19,670 nucleotides of DNA from Rhodospirillaceae bacterium UBA6219. GTDB taxonomy: Bacteria; Pseudomonadota; Alphaproteobacteria; Rhodospirillales; Magnetospirillaceae. The DNA lies in contig DISD01000088.1 in assembly GCA_002435715.1 (NCBI GenBank), forward strand, positions 17,943 to 37,612, written 5' to 3'. This document shows, piece after piece, positions 7,647 to 15,051 of this stretch. A program made the position numbers and the translations under genes. Under the pieces are notes generated by a model. The model was not told the DNA's origin. It saw only the letters and a program-made list of their open reading frames with translations, and searched no databases. Positions within the stretch are counted from its first letter, which is position 1. Each line of letters begins with the position of its first letter.

Positions 7647-8867
7647 ATGGCTCGTATCGTGATGAAATTCGGCGGAACCTCCGTCGGCGACATCGACCGT
7701 ATCAAGAACGTGGCGCGACGTGTCAAGCGCGAGGTCGAAGCCGGCAACCAGGTCGCCGTCGTGGTTTCGGCCATGTCGGGCGCCACCAACCAATTGGTGG
7801 ATTGGTGCAAGCAGATGGCGCCGCTGCATGACCAGCGCGAATACGACGCCGTGGTCGCCACCGGCGAACAGGTGACCACCGGTCTTTTGGCCATCGGATT
7901 GCAGGAACTGGGGATCGCGGCCCGGTCGTGGACCGGCTGGCAGGTGCCCATCCGCACCGACGACGTGCATGGCAAGGCCCGCATCGACAATATCGACACC
8001 TCCGAGATGGTGGCCGGCATGGAACGCGGCGAAGTGGCCGTGGTCGCCGGCTTCCAGGGCATCGCCCCGGGCAACCGCATCGCCACTTTGGGCCGTGGCG
8101 GCTCGGACACGTCGGCCGTTGCTTTGGCCGCCGCGCTCTCCGCCGATCGTTGCGACATCTACACCGACGTGGACGGGGTCTACACCACCGATCCGCGGAT
8201 CGTGACCAAGGCGAAGAAGCTCGATAAGATCACTTACGAGGAAATGCTGGAACTGGCGTCCGTCGGCGCCAAGGTGCTGCAGACCCGCTCGGTCGAGATG
8301 GCCATGAAGCACCATGTGCGCGTGCAGGTTCTGTCCAGCTTCGAGGACAAGCCCGGAACTCTGGTTTGCGATGAGGATGAGATCGTGGAAAAGGAATTGT
8401 TGAGCGGTATCGCCTATAGCCGCGACGAAGCCAAGATCACCCTGGTGAAGGTGGCCGACCGCCCCGGCGTCGCCGCCGCCATCTTCGGCCCGCTGGCCGA
8501 TGCCGCGGTCAACGTCGACATGATCGTCCAGAACGTGTCGGAAGACGGCAAGTCCACCGATCTGACCTTCACCGTCGGCAAGGCCGACCTGGACCGCGCC
8601 AAGAAGGTGATCGAGGACAACAAGGTGAACTTGGCCTATCAGGGCTTGATCGCCGATTCCAATGTGGTCAAGGTGTCGGTCATCGGCGTCGGCATGCGCA
8701 GCCATGCCGGCATCGCCCAGAAGATGTTCCAGACCCTGGCGGCCGAAGGCATCAACATCCAGGTCATCTCGACCTCGGAAATCAAGATCAGCGTGCTGAT
8801 CGAGGAAAAGTACACCGAGCTGGCGCTGCGTGCCCTGCACACCGCTTACGGCTTGGACGCGGCGTAA
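7647..8867 (+). CDS. lysC: Aspartate kinase
   Basis: Phosphorylates aspartate to beta-aspartyl phosphate, the entry step to lysine, threonine, methionine and diaminopimelate. A 406-residue monofunctional enzyme. N-terminal kinase signature VMKFGGTSVGD (about 5-15), ATP/aspartate-site segments VVVSAMSGATNQL and GRGGSDTSAVALAAAL, and TDVDGVYTTDPRIV. Two C-terminal ACT domains follow, beginning near VADRPGVAAAIFGPLA and VSVIGVGMRSHAGIA, the usual site of lysine and threonine feedback. I chose ATG 7647 because AAGGAAG lies 6 bases upstream; GTG 7629 is an in-frame alternative without this spacing. Divergent from ubiG. The next gene starts 18 bases after its stop. Confidence 0.97.
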   Translation: MARIVMKFGGTSVGDIDRIKNVARRVKREVEAGNQVAVVVSAMSGATNQLVDWCKQMAPLHDQREYDAVVATGEQVTTGLLAIGLQELGIAARSWTGWQVPIRTDDVHGKARIDNIDTSEMVAGMERGEVAVVAGFQGIAPGNRIATLGRGGSDTSAVALAAALSADRCDIYTDVDGVYTTDPRIVTKAKKLDKITYEEMLELASVGAKVLQTRSVEMAMKHHVRVQVLSSFEDKPGTLVCDEDEIVEKELLSGIAYSRDEAKITLVKVADRPGVAAAIFGPLADAAVNVDMIVQNVSEDGKSTDLTFTVGKADLDRAKKVIEDNKVNLAYQGLIADSNVVKVSVIGVGMRSHAGIAQKMFQTLAAEGINIQVISTSEIKISVLIEEKYTELALRALHTAYGLDAA

Positions 8868-8885
8868 CCACGACCGGGTGATCGG

Positions 8886-9917
8886 ATGACGGCAATGGCT
8901 AGCCTGGGGCGGCTGGACCGGCTGTGGCAACGGGGACGCGAGTTCCTGGGCACGGATTACGCCATCATGGGCGGAGCCATGTCCTGGGTCTCGGAACGTC
9001 ACCTGGTGGCGGCCATCTCGAATGCCGGCGGCTTTGGCGTCATCGCCTGCGGGTCGATGGAGCCTGCCCGGCTGACCCAGGAAATCACCGCCACCCAGGC
9101 GCTGACCTCCAGGCCGTTCGGTGTCAACCTGATCACCATGCACCCGCAATTGGACGATCTGATCGACGTCTGCGGCGCCAACCATGTCAGCCATATCGTG
9201 CTGGCCGGTGGTTTGCCCAGCGCCGCAGCCATCAAGCGGGCCAAGGATACCGGCGCCAAGGTGGTGTGCTTCGCCCCCGCTTTGGTGTTGGCGAAAAAGC
9301 TGGTGCGCTCGGGCGTCGATGCCCTGGTGATCGAAGGCGCCGAAGCCGGCGGCCATATCGGCCCGGTCTCCACCAGCGTGCTGGCCCAGGAAATCCTGCC
9401 GGTGATGGCCGAGCAATTGCCGGTCTTCGTCGCCGGCGGCATCGGTCGCGGCGAAGCCATTGTCGGCTATCTGGAAATGGGCGCCGCCGGGGTGCAATTG
9501 GGCACCCGTTTCGTCTGCGCCGAGGAATGCGTGGCGCATCCCAATTTCAAGCAAGCCTTCATCAAGGCCGCCGCCCGCGACGCGGTACCCACCGCCCAGG
9601 TCGACCCGGCCTTTCCGGTGATCCCGGTCCGCGCGCTTTCCAACGAAGGCACCAAACGTTTCGTCGAGTTCCAGCACGAAGTCATCAGCCGCTATCGGTC
9701 GGGCGAGCTGGAGCAAAAGGACGCCCAGTTGGAGATCGAGCATTACTGGGCCGGCGCGCTGCGCCGTGCCGTCATCGACGGCGACGTCGAACTGGGCTCG
9801 GTGATGGCCGGACAAAGCGTCGGCATGGTCACCAAGGTGCAGCCTTGCAGCGAGATTTTCGCCGAATTGCTGGACCAGGCGGGCCACGCCCTGGCCCTGC
9901 GTCAGGGATTGTCGTGA
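8886..9917 (+). CDS. Nitronate monooxygenase / 2-nitropropane dioxygenase-like FMN protein
   Basis: A 343-residue TIM-barrel flavoprotein of the NMO/2-nitropropane dioxygenase-FabK superfamily. Visible signatures are the N-terminal PIMGGAM-like YAIMGGAMSWVS (22-33), SNAGGFGVIACGSM, PFGVNLI, the catalytic-site motif IEGAEAGGHIGP with its conserved His, FVAGGIGRGEAI and the phosphate-binding GAAGVQLGTRFVCAEEC. It may oxidise toxic nitronates or act as an FMN-dependent enoyl reductase, and sequence alone does not settle which. Its stop shares one base with the ATG of ptsP (TGATG, 9915-9919), indicating translational coupling. A second in-frame ATG lies at 8895. Confidence 0.87.
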   Translation: MTAMASLGRLDRLWQRGREFLGTDYAIMGGAMSWVSERHLVAAISNAGGFGVIACGSMEPARLTQEITATQALTSRPFGVNLITMHPQLDDLIDVCGANHVSHIVLAGGLPSAAAIKRAKDTGAKVVCFAPALVLAKKLVRSGVDALVIEGAEAGGHIGPVSTSVLAQEILPVMAEQLPVFVAGGIGRGEAIVGYLEMGAAGVQLGTRFVCAEECVAHPNFKQAFIKAAARDAVPTAQVDPAFPVIPVRALSNEGTKRFVEFQHEVISRYRSGELEQKDAQLEIEHYWAGALRRAVIDGDVELGSVMAGQSVGMVTKVQPCSEIFAELLDQAGHALALRQGLS

Positions 9918-12181
9918 TGAGCCCGGCGGCGCCTTCGGTTTCGCGCCGCCTGCTGGCGCGTCTGCGCGACGTCATGGCCGGCGGCGGCACCGCCGAGGAA
10001 CGCCTGAGCCGCGTCGTCGGCCTGATCGCCGCCGACATGGTGGCCGAAGTGTGCTCGTGCTATGTCATGCGCGCCGGCGAAGTGTTGGAACTGTTCGCCA
10101 CCGAGGGCCTGAAAAAGGGCGCCATCCACAACACCCGCCTGCGGGTGGGCGAAGGTCTGGTCGGCGACATCGCCGCCCATGCCCGGCCGCTGGCCCTGGC
10201 CGACGCCCAAAGCCATCCCAATTTCGCCTATCGCCCGGAAACCGGCGAAGAGATTTTCCATTCGCTGATGGGCGTGCCCATCATCCGCGGCGGTCGCGTC
10301 GTCGGCGTGCTGGTGGTCCAAAACCGCACCATGCGCCATTACACCGACGAAGAAATCGAGACCATGGAAACCGTCGCCATGGTGCTGGCGGAACTGGTGG
10401 CCTCGGGCGAGTTGGTCAGCCGCGAGGAACTGACCCCGGTGGACGGCAACGCGTTGTTGCCGCTGCGTCTGGAAGGCATCCGCCTGAATGGCGGCGTCGG
10501 CATCGGCACCGCCATCTTGCACAATCCGCGCATCGTCATCCGCCGCCTGGTGTCCGAGGACCCCGAGATCGAGCAGGAACGCCTGAAGACGGCGCTGTCC
10601 GACATCAAGAAGGCGTTGGACGATTTGTTCTCGCGCCCGGAAATGCGCGACGGCGAGCACCGCGACGTGCTTGAAACCTATCGCATGTTCACCGAGGACA
10701 AGGGCTGGCTGGGCAAGATCGGCGAGGCCATCAACACCGGCCTGACCGCCGAGGCCGCGGTGCAGAAGGTGCACGAGGACATGCGCGCCCGCATGAGCCA
10801 GATCACCGACCCCTATTTGCGTGAACGCCTGCACGATTTCGAGGATCTGGCCAACCGTTTGCTGCAGCATCTGTCGGGCGAAAGCGGCTCGGCGGCGGCA
10901 GGGGAATTGCCCAGTGACGCCATCTTGTTCGCCCGCTCCATGGGACCGATGGAGCTGTTCGACTACGACCCCAAGCGCCTGCGCGGCCTGGTCATGGAAG
11001 AAGGCAGCCCGACCATGCACGTGGCCATCGTCGCCCGCGCGCTGGACATTCCGGTGGTCGGCCGCTGCAAAGAGGCGCTCGACAAGGTCGAGGCCATGGA
11101 CCCGGTGGTCATCGACGGCGACAACGGCCAGGTCTTCCTGCGCCCCAGCGACGACATCCGCGACATCTTTTCCGATGCGTTGATCCAACGCCACCGCCGC
11201 GCCGCCCATTACGCCAAGCTGAAGGATTTGCCGGCCATCACCCGGGACGGCATCGCCGTGCGGCTGATGATGAATGCCGGTCTGTTGCTGGACATGCAGC
11301 ATTTGGCCGACAGCGGCGCCGACGGCATCGGCCTTTACCGCACCGAACTGCCGTTCATGGCCCGCAACGCCCTGCCCGACGTCACCGCGCAGACCAATCT
11401 TTACAAGAAGATCATCGACCAGGCGTCCGGCAAGCAGGTGGTGTTCCGCACGCTCGACGTGGGTGGCGACAAGGTGCTGCCCTATTGGAACCCCTATGAC
11501 GAGGACAACCCGGCTTTGGGGTGGCGTTCGATCCGCATCACCTTGGACCGTCCGGCGGTGATGCGCCATCAGTTGCGCGCCCTGTTACGTGCCGCCCAGG
11601 GCCGTGAATTGTCCATCATGTTCCCGATGATCGCCGAGGTCGCCGAACTGGTCCAAGCCCGGCAATTGCTGGACATGGAAATCGCCCAAGAGGCGGAACG
11701 GGGCCACCCCCTGCCCAGCAAGTTGCGGGTCGGCACCATGCTGGAAGTGCCCGCCCTTGCCTTCCAGATGGATTCGCTGCTGCCGCTGGTGGATTTCGTC
11801 TCCATCGGGTCCAACGACCTGACCCAGTTCCTGTATGCGGTGGATCGCGGCAACCCGCGCATCGCCGACCGCTATGACCCGCTGTCGCCCGGCCTGTTGA
11901 CCTTCATGCGCTATGTGGCGGCCAAGTGCGACGCCGCCGGCGTCACCCTTTCGGTCTGTGGTGAGATGGCGGGAAGGCCGTTAGAGGCCATGGCGTTGTT
12001 GGCCTGCGGTGTCCGCGTGCTGTCGGTGTCGGCCCCCAGCATCGGCCCGGTCAAGACCATGATCCGGTCGTTGTCGGTCGCCCCGGTCCGTGCCTATCTG
12101 GAACACATGCTGAAACTGCCCGACCGGTCGTTGCGGGACCGCTTGCGGGCGTTTGCCCTGGATCATCAGGTGATCCTTTAG
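9917..12181 (+). CDS. ptsP: Phosphoenolpyruvate-protein phosphotransferase PtsP (EI-Ntr)
   Basis: First enzyme of the nitrogen phosphotransferase system: it autophosphorylates from PEP and passes phosphate to NPr and EIIA-Ntr, a regulatory relay tied to nitrogen and potassium status. At 754 residues it matches E. coli PtsP (748). The N-terminal GAF sensor domain covers roughly residues 20-165. The PEP-utiliser N-terminal helical domain covers about 185-320. The phosphohistidine domain holds EEGSPTMHVAIVARALDIP, with His368 as the phospho-acceptor. The C-terminal PEP-binding barrel has IGLYRTELPFM, DVGGDKVLPY, GSNDLTQF and the catalytic SVCGEMAGRP. The start overlaps the previous stop by one base. 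No ptsO or ptsN is in the window. Confidence 0.96.
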   Translation: MSPAAPSVSRRLLARLRDVMAGGGTAEERLSRVVGLIAADMVAEVCSCYVMRAGEVLELFATEGLKKGAIHNTRLRVGEGLVGDIAAHARPLALADAQSHPNFAYRPETGEEIFHSLMGVPIIRGGRVVGVLVVQNRTMRHYTDEEIETMETVAMVLAELVASGELVSREELTPVDGNALLPLRLEGIRLNGGVGIGTAILHNPRIVIRRLVSEDPEIEQERLKTALSDIKKALDDLFSRPEMRDGEHRDVLETYRMFTEDKGWLGKIGEAINTGLTAEAAVQKVHEDMRARMSQITDPYLRERLHDFEDLANRLLQHLSGESGSAAAGELPSDAILFARSMGPMELFDYDPKRLRGLVMEEGSPTMHVAIVARALDIPVVGRCKEALDKVEAMDPVVIDGDNGQVFLRPSDDIRDIFSDALIQRHRRAAHYAKLKDLPAITRDGIAVRLMMNAGLLLDMQHLADSGADGIGLYRTELPFMARNALPDVTAQTNLYKKIIDQASGKQVVFRTLDVGGDKVLPYWNPYDEDNPALGWRSIRITLDRPAVMRHQLRALLRAAQGRELSIMFPMIAEVAELVQARQLLDMEIAQEAERGHPLPSKLRVGTMLEVPALAFQMDSLLPLVDFVSIGSNDLTQFLYAVDRGNPRIADRYDPLSPGLLTFMRYVAAKCDAAGVTLSVCGEMAGRPLEAMALLACGVRVLSVSAPSIGPVKTMIRSLSVAPVRAYLEHMLKLPDRSLRDRLRAFALDHQVIL

Positions 12182-12222
12182 GGATAAGCCGCAAGTTTCC
12201 GGCAATGCGCACACATTGACGA

Positions 12223-12245
12223 CAGGCGCGGTTTCCGCCAGCCTG
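12223..12245 (+). terminator. Bulged hairpin after ptsP
   Basis: CAGGC-GCGG (12223-12231), loop TTT, CCGC (12235-12238), a two-base CA bulge and GCCTG (12241-12245) form a 9-bp stem 42 bases after the ptsP stop. There is no U-run, so it may be a weak terminator or a 5' leader structure for the following small gene. A TTGACG (12216-12221) sits just before it, but I cannot find a matching -10. Confidence 0.35.
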
Positions 12246-12274
12246 TAGCGGGGTCGAATCAACGGGAGACCGTC

Positions 12275-12490
12275 ATGCAAACCGTCGCCGCCATTTCTTT
12301 TCGCGACAACCATTCCCTGTCCATGGACGTGGAAAACGTGTCCCGGATCGAAATTTCACCCCCGCGCGAAGTCGACACTGGCGTCTGGTTCTGCGAATTG
12401 ATGGTCCGCAATGAAAGCGGCACCGTGGTGCTGAATCTGGTCGCCGACGAACCCGGCAAGCTGCAGGTGGTGACACAAGCCCTGGAATAG
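12275..12490 (+). CDS. Small conserved-looking protein of unknown function (71 aa)
   Basis: A compact 71-residue open frame starting at ATG 12275, with GGGAG well placed about 7 bases upstream. The composition is that of a real soluble protein: alternating hydrophobic strands (VSRIEISPP, GVWFCELMVRN, GTVVLNLVA) suggest a small all-beta fold, with one cysteine (Cys40) and no signal peptide or membrane segment. It follows ptsP by 93 bases in the same orientation and faces the thioesterase gene. I do not recognise a family and assign no function; coding status rests on the ribosome site, codon use and a clean beta pattern. Confidence 0.65.
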   Translation: MQTVAAISFRDNHSLSMDVENVSRIEISPPREVDTGVWFCELMVRNESGTVVLNLVADEPGKLQVVTQALE

Positions 12491-12509
12491 CGCCGAAACG
12501 TTAAAGAAT

Positions 12510-12568
12510 AGCCCGTGCCGGGCCGCTCAATCGCCGCTCGGGCTCGTCGCATATCCACGCTTCGCGTG
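12510..12568. repeat. Intergenic inverted repeats between convergent genes
   Basis: Between the 71-aa gene and the convergent thioesterase gene lie AGCCCG (12510-12515) paired with CGGGCT (12539-12544), and a tight CACGC-TTC-GCGTG hairpin (12556-12568) followed by AAAATA. On the minus strand the second hairpin is preceded, not followed, by a T-run. Together they look like a shared transcription-end region or a fragment of a dispersed intergenic repeat; a genome-wide search is needed to tell. Confidence 0.4.
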
Positions 12569-12576
12569 AAAATACT

Positions 12577-12987
12577 CTACGGAATGGCGTAAGTGGCGGT
12601 GGCGTGGGCCACCAGATCGTCGGTGTCGGCCCGGATCAATTCGATGGCCGACACGGCCAAACGACGCCCCATCTTCAGGATCTTGGCCTCGGCGACGATA
12701 TCGGCCGATCCCGGCATGCGCAGGAAGTTCATGGTCAGGCTGGTCGTCACCGCCATTTCCTGACGCCCGATCACCGTCAACACCACCGCCCAAGCGGCGA
12801 CGTCGGCCAAAGTCATCAAGGCCGGACCGCTGACCGTGTCCACCGGACGGGCCAGGGCGTCGGAAAACGGCATCAGCAGACGGGCTTCGTTCTTCACCAA
12901 TTGGGTGGCGCGGATACCGATGTTGAACGCCATGGGAACCTTGGGCAAAAACTCGACATTGAACTCTTCAACCGAAATGGCGGCCAT
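12577..12987 (-). CDS. PaaI-like hotdog-fold acyl-CoA thioesterase
   Basis: A 136-residue single-domain hotdog protein of the PaaI/4-hydroxybenzoyl-CoA thioesterase type. The active-site helix reads GPALMTLADVAAW (54-66), with Asp62 at the expected catalytic position, followed by the strand TTSLTMNFLRM (81-91) and a typical AKILKMGRRLAVSAIELI segment. It probably hydrolyses short or aromatic acyl-CoA esters in the cytosol. ATG 12987 is preceded by GAGG at suitable spacing; upstream in-frame codons have no such site. Divergent from an ECHDC3-like crotonase gene, 83 bases away, which fits a shared acyl-CoA role and possibly shared control. Confidence 0.85.
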   Translation of the reverse strand: MAAISVEEFNVEFLPKVPMAFNIGIRATQLVKNEARLLMPFSDALARPVDTVSGPALMTLADVAAWAVVLTVIGRQEMAVTTSLTMNFLRMPGSADIVAEAKILKMGRRLAVSAIELIRADTDDLVAHATATYAIP

Positions 12988-13006
12988 GACGTCCTCTGGG
13001 TTATTG

Positions 13007-13020
13007 AACGATTGATCGTT
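13007..13020. promoter_or_regulatory. Palindrome AACGATTGATCGTT in a divergent promoter region
   Basis: AACGAT-TG-ATCGTT is a perfect 6-bp inverted repeat with a two-base centre, located between the divergent thioesterase and crotonase starts. Size and symmetry fit a dimeric repressor site, such as those of TetR-type regulators often placed beside acyl-CoA genes. The regulator is not encoded nearby. Confidence 0.5.
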
Positions 13021-13024
13021 TCCT

Positions 13025-13039
13025 GGGCACACTGTGCCC
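13025..13039. promoter_or_regulatory. Palindrome GGGCACACTGTGCCC in a divergent promoter region
   Basis: A perfect 7-bp inverted repeat with a single central base, four bases after the AACGAT palindrome and 31 bases before the crotonase ATG. It may be a second operator or the base of a small RNA hairpin in the crotonase leader. Confidence 0.45.
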
Positions 13040-13070
13040 TGAACCATAAGCCCATGACAAGGGAGCCCAG

Positions 13071-13853
13071 ATGTCCACCGAACCTATCGTGCTGACCACC
13101 ATCTCCGACGGCGTTGCGACCCTGACCCTGAACCGCCCCCAGGCCCGCAATGCCCTGTCCATCGCCATGATGACGGAAATCGAAGCGGCCTTGGCCCAAT
13201 TGGCCGCCGATCCCACGGTGAAGGCACTGGTTCTGGCCGCCAACGGCCCGGCCTTTTGCGCCGGCCACGATCTGAAGGAAATGCGCTCGTTGGAAAGCCG
13301 TGACCAGATCGCGGCGGTGTTTTCCCAATGCTCGCGCATGATGAAGGCCATTGTCCGCTTTCCTCGGCCGGTGATCGCCCGCGTCCACGCCATGGCCACC
13401 GCCGCCGGCTGCCAGATCGTCGCCTCGTGCGATTTGGCGGTGGCCGCCGACGACGCCAAATTCGCCACGCCGGGGGTCAATATCGGTCTGTTCTGTTCCA
13501 CCCCCATGGTGGCGCTGTCACGCAATGTGGGCCGCAAGCAGGCGATGGAAATGCTGCTGACCGGCCATGCCGTCGACGCCGCCACCGCCTGCGCCTGGGG
13601 CCTGGTCAACCGCGCCGTTCCCGCTCATGATTTGGATCGCGACGTCGCCCATTTCGCCAATCTGATCGCGTCGAAATCGTCGCATACGCTGAAAGTGGGC
13701 AAAGAGGCTTTCTACGCCCAGTTGGAAATGGGCTTGGACGACGCCTATGACTATGCCGCGCAAGTGATGACCGAGAACATGCTGGCCCGCGACGCCGCCG
13801 AAGGCATCGACGCCTTTTTGGGCAAGCGCAACCCGGTCTGGCAAGGCTGTTAA
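13071..13853 (+). CDS. ECHDC3-like enoyl-CoA hydratase/isomerase family protein
   Basis: A 260-residue crotonase-fold protein. The N-terminal core has LTLNRPQARNALS and the first oxyanion-hole segment FCAGHDLKEM (62-71); the second is ATAAGCQIVASCDLAVA (109-125). The stretch FATPGVNIGLFCSTPMVALSR (131-151) closely follows human ECHDC3 rather than classical hydratase. The two catalytic glutamates of rat mitochondrial hydratase (Glu144 and Glu164) correspond here to Gln115 and Gly135, so ordinary hydration is unlikely. It may bind or hydrolyse acyl-CoAs or catalyse a different reaction. ATG 13071 has GGGAG 5 bases upstream. Divergent from a thioesterase gene. Confidence 0.9.
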   Translation: MSTEPIVLTTISDGVATLTLNRPQARNALSIAMMTEIEAALAQLAADPTVKALVLAANGPAFCAGHDLKEMRSLESRDQIAAVFSQCSRMMKAIVRFPRPVIARVHAMATAAGCQIVASCDLAVAADDAKFATPGVNIGLFCSTPMVALSRNVGRKQAMEMLLTGHAVDAATACAWGLVNRAVPAHDLDRDVAHFANLIASKSSHTLKVGKEAFYAQLEMGLDDAYDYAAQVMTENMLARDAAEGIDAFLGKRNPVWQGC

Positions 13854-13896
13854 TCCCTTCAAAGGTTGCCTGAGCGGTCAAGTCTTTGTAAAACAA

Positions 13897-13924
13897 TCCC
13901 GTCCGCAGGGTTTTGCGGACGGGA
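13897..13924 (-). terminator. Perfect 11-bp hairpin; T-rich tail on the minus strand
   Basis: TCCCGTCCGCA (13897-13907), a 6-base loop and TGCGGACGGGA (13914-13924) form a perfect 11-bp stem 43 bases after the crotonase stop. Read on the minus strand, the stem is followed by TTGTTTTAC, like an intrinsic terminator. On the plus strand there is no U-run. It may act on both strands, limit antisense transcription from the next gene, or form the leader of the RodZ-like gene. Confidence 0.55.
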
Positions 13925-13992
13925 ACACCCGTTGACGGCAACCTTCCCTTGCGCCGCCCAGGCGCTTCATCCAGGCAACAGGAACGACGCCC

Positions 13993-15051
13993 GTGTCCGA
14001 CATCACCCCTGACGAGCCCGTGGCCGCGCCCCCGCCTTCGCCCCAGGGCGTCGGCACCACCTTGCGCAATGCCCGCGGCAAGACCGGCAAGTCGCTCAGT
14101 GAAGTCGCCACCTTGCTGCGTATCCGCCAGCCTTATCTGTTGGCGCTGGAAGAAGGCCGTCACCGCGACCTGCCCGGCGGCGCCTATGCCATCGGCTTCC
14201 TGCGCACCTATGCCGATTTCCTGGCCTTGGATGGCGAGGAAATGGTCCGCCGCTTCCGTGCCGAAGCCTCGGACGACCTGAATTCCCGTTCCGAGCTGGT
14301 TTTCCCCTCGCCGGTGTCGGAAGGCCGCATTCCCGGCGGCGCCGTGCTGTTCGTCGGCCTGCTGTTGGCCGGTCTGGCCTATGGCGGCTGGTATCTGCTG
14401 TCGTCGCGCGATTCGTCGGTGGCCGAGATGGTGCCGGCCCTTCCCGAACGCCTGAGTTCGGTGCTGAACCGCCCGGCCAGCGTCACCGGAGAGAGCCAGC
14501 CGCCCGCCGCCACCGAAGCCGCCAAGCCGGCCGAAGACGAACAGACCAAGCCGCAAGACCCCAATCCCCCCGAAGCCGCCCCGACGGCTGCCGCCAAGGA
14601 AACCGAAGTGGTCCCCCCGGCCGAGGACGACGAGGCCAAGACCCCCAAGAGCGAACCGCTCAAGGTCGAGCCCGCCAAGGTGGAACCGGTGAAGCCGGAA
14701 GCGACCAAGGTGGAGCCGGCCAAGGTGGAGCCGGCGAAAACCGAACCGGCCAAGGTCGAACCCGCCAAACCGGCGGTCAGCGAGAACACCGATACCCGCG
14801 TCCAACTGACTGCCGCGGGTGACGATTGCTGGATCCAGGTGCGTGAAATGGACGGTCAGTTGGTGATGAGCAAGCTGCTGCGCAAAGGCGACAGCTATGC
14901 CGTTCCCAACCGTCCCGGCCTGACCTTGATGGTCGGCAATGCCGGGGCCCTGGACGTGCTGGTGGACGGCAAGAAGGCTCCGGCCTTGGGCGCGGCCGGA
15001 CAAGTCCGGCGCGACATCCGTCTCGATCCCGACAAGTTGGTGGGTGGTTAA
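13993..15051 (+). CDS. RodZ-like protein: HTH_25 domain, transmembrane helix, KVEPA repeats, DUF4115
   Basis: A 352-residue bitopic membrane protein. Residues 18-90 are a cytoplasmic RodZ-type helix-turn-helix domain (GTTLRNARGKTGKSLSEVAT...LPGGAYAIGFLRTYADFLALD). Residues 114-136 form a membrane helix. Residues 140-265 are a low-complexity periplasmic linker rich in Pro, Glu and Lys, with 5-residue KVEPA-type repeats. Residues 268-348 are a DUF4115 domain (DDCWIQVREMDGQLVMSK...RPGLTLMVGNAGALDVLVDG). RodZ binds MreB and controls rod shape; an equivalent role here is inferred from the architecture. The start is GTG 13993 with AGGAACG upstream. The stop shares the tetramer TTAA with the convergent gene. 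Confidence 0.87.
   Translation: MSDITPDEPVAAPPPSPQGVGTTLRNARGKTGKSLSEVATLLRIRQPYLLALEEGRHRDLPGGAYAIGFLRTYADFLALDGEEMVRRFRAEASDDLNSRSELVFPSPVSEGRIPGGAVLFVGLLLAGLAYGGWYLLSSRDSSVAEMVPALPERLSSVLNRPASVTGESQPPAATEAAKPAEDEQTKPQDPNPPEAAPTAAAKETEVVPPAEDDEAKTPKSEPLKVEPAKVEPVKPEATKVEPAKVEPAKTEPAKVEPAKPAVSENTDTRVQLTAAGDDCWIQVREMDGQLVMSKLLRKGDSYAVPNRPGLTLMVGNAGALDVLVDGKKAPALGAAGQVRRDIRLDPDKLVGG
14659..14775 (+). repeat. Tandem KVEPA-coding repeats in the RodZ-like gene
   Basis: About seven imperfect 15-base units encode KVEPA, KVEPV, KPEAT, KVEPA, KVEPA, KTEPA and KVEPA in series within the periplasmic linker. Synonymous differences between units suggest the repeat is not a very recent expansion. A charged, proline-rich spacer of this kind can span the cell wall. 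Confidence 0.8.

Noticed and set aside
7488..9887. A long minus-strand open frame opposite lysC and the nitronate monooxygenase-like gene
   Set aside because: The two plus-strand genes have complete family signatures; the antisense frame shows only biased composition.
9902..11569. A 555-residue open frame on the minus strand opposite ptsP
   Set aside because: It is a shadow of high-GC codon bias; its composition is His/Gln/Gly-rich without recognisable domains, and ptsP on the other strand is certain.
14659..14775. CRISPR-like repeats
   Set aside because: The periodicity is 15 bases, in frame, and encodes KVEPA-type peptides; there are no spacers or cas genes.
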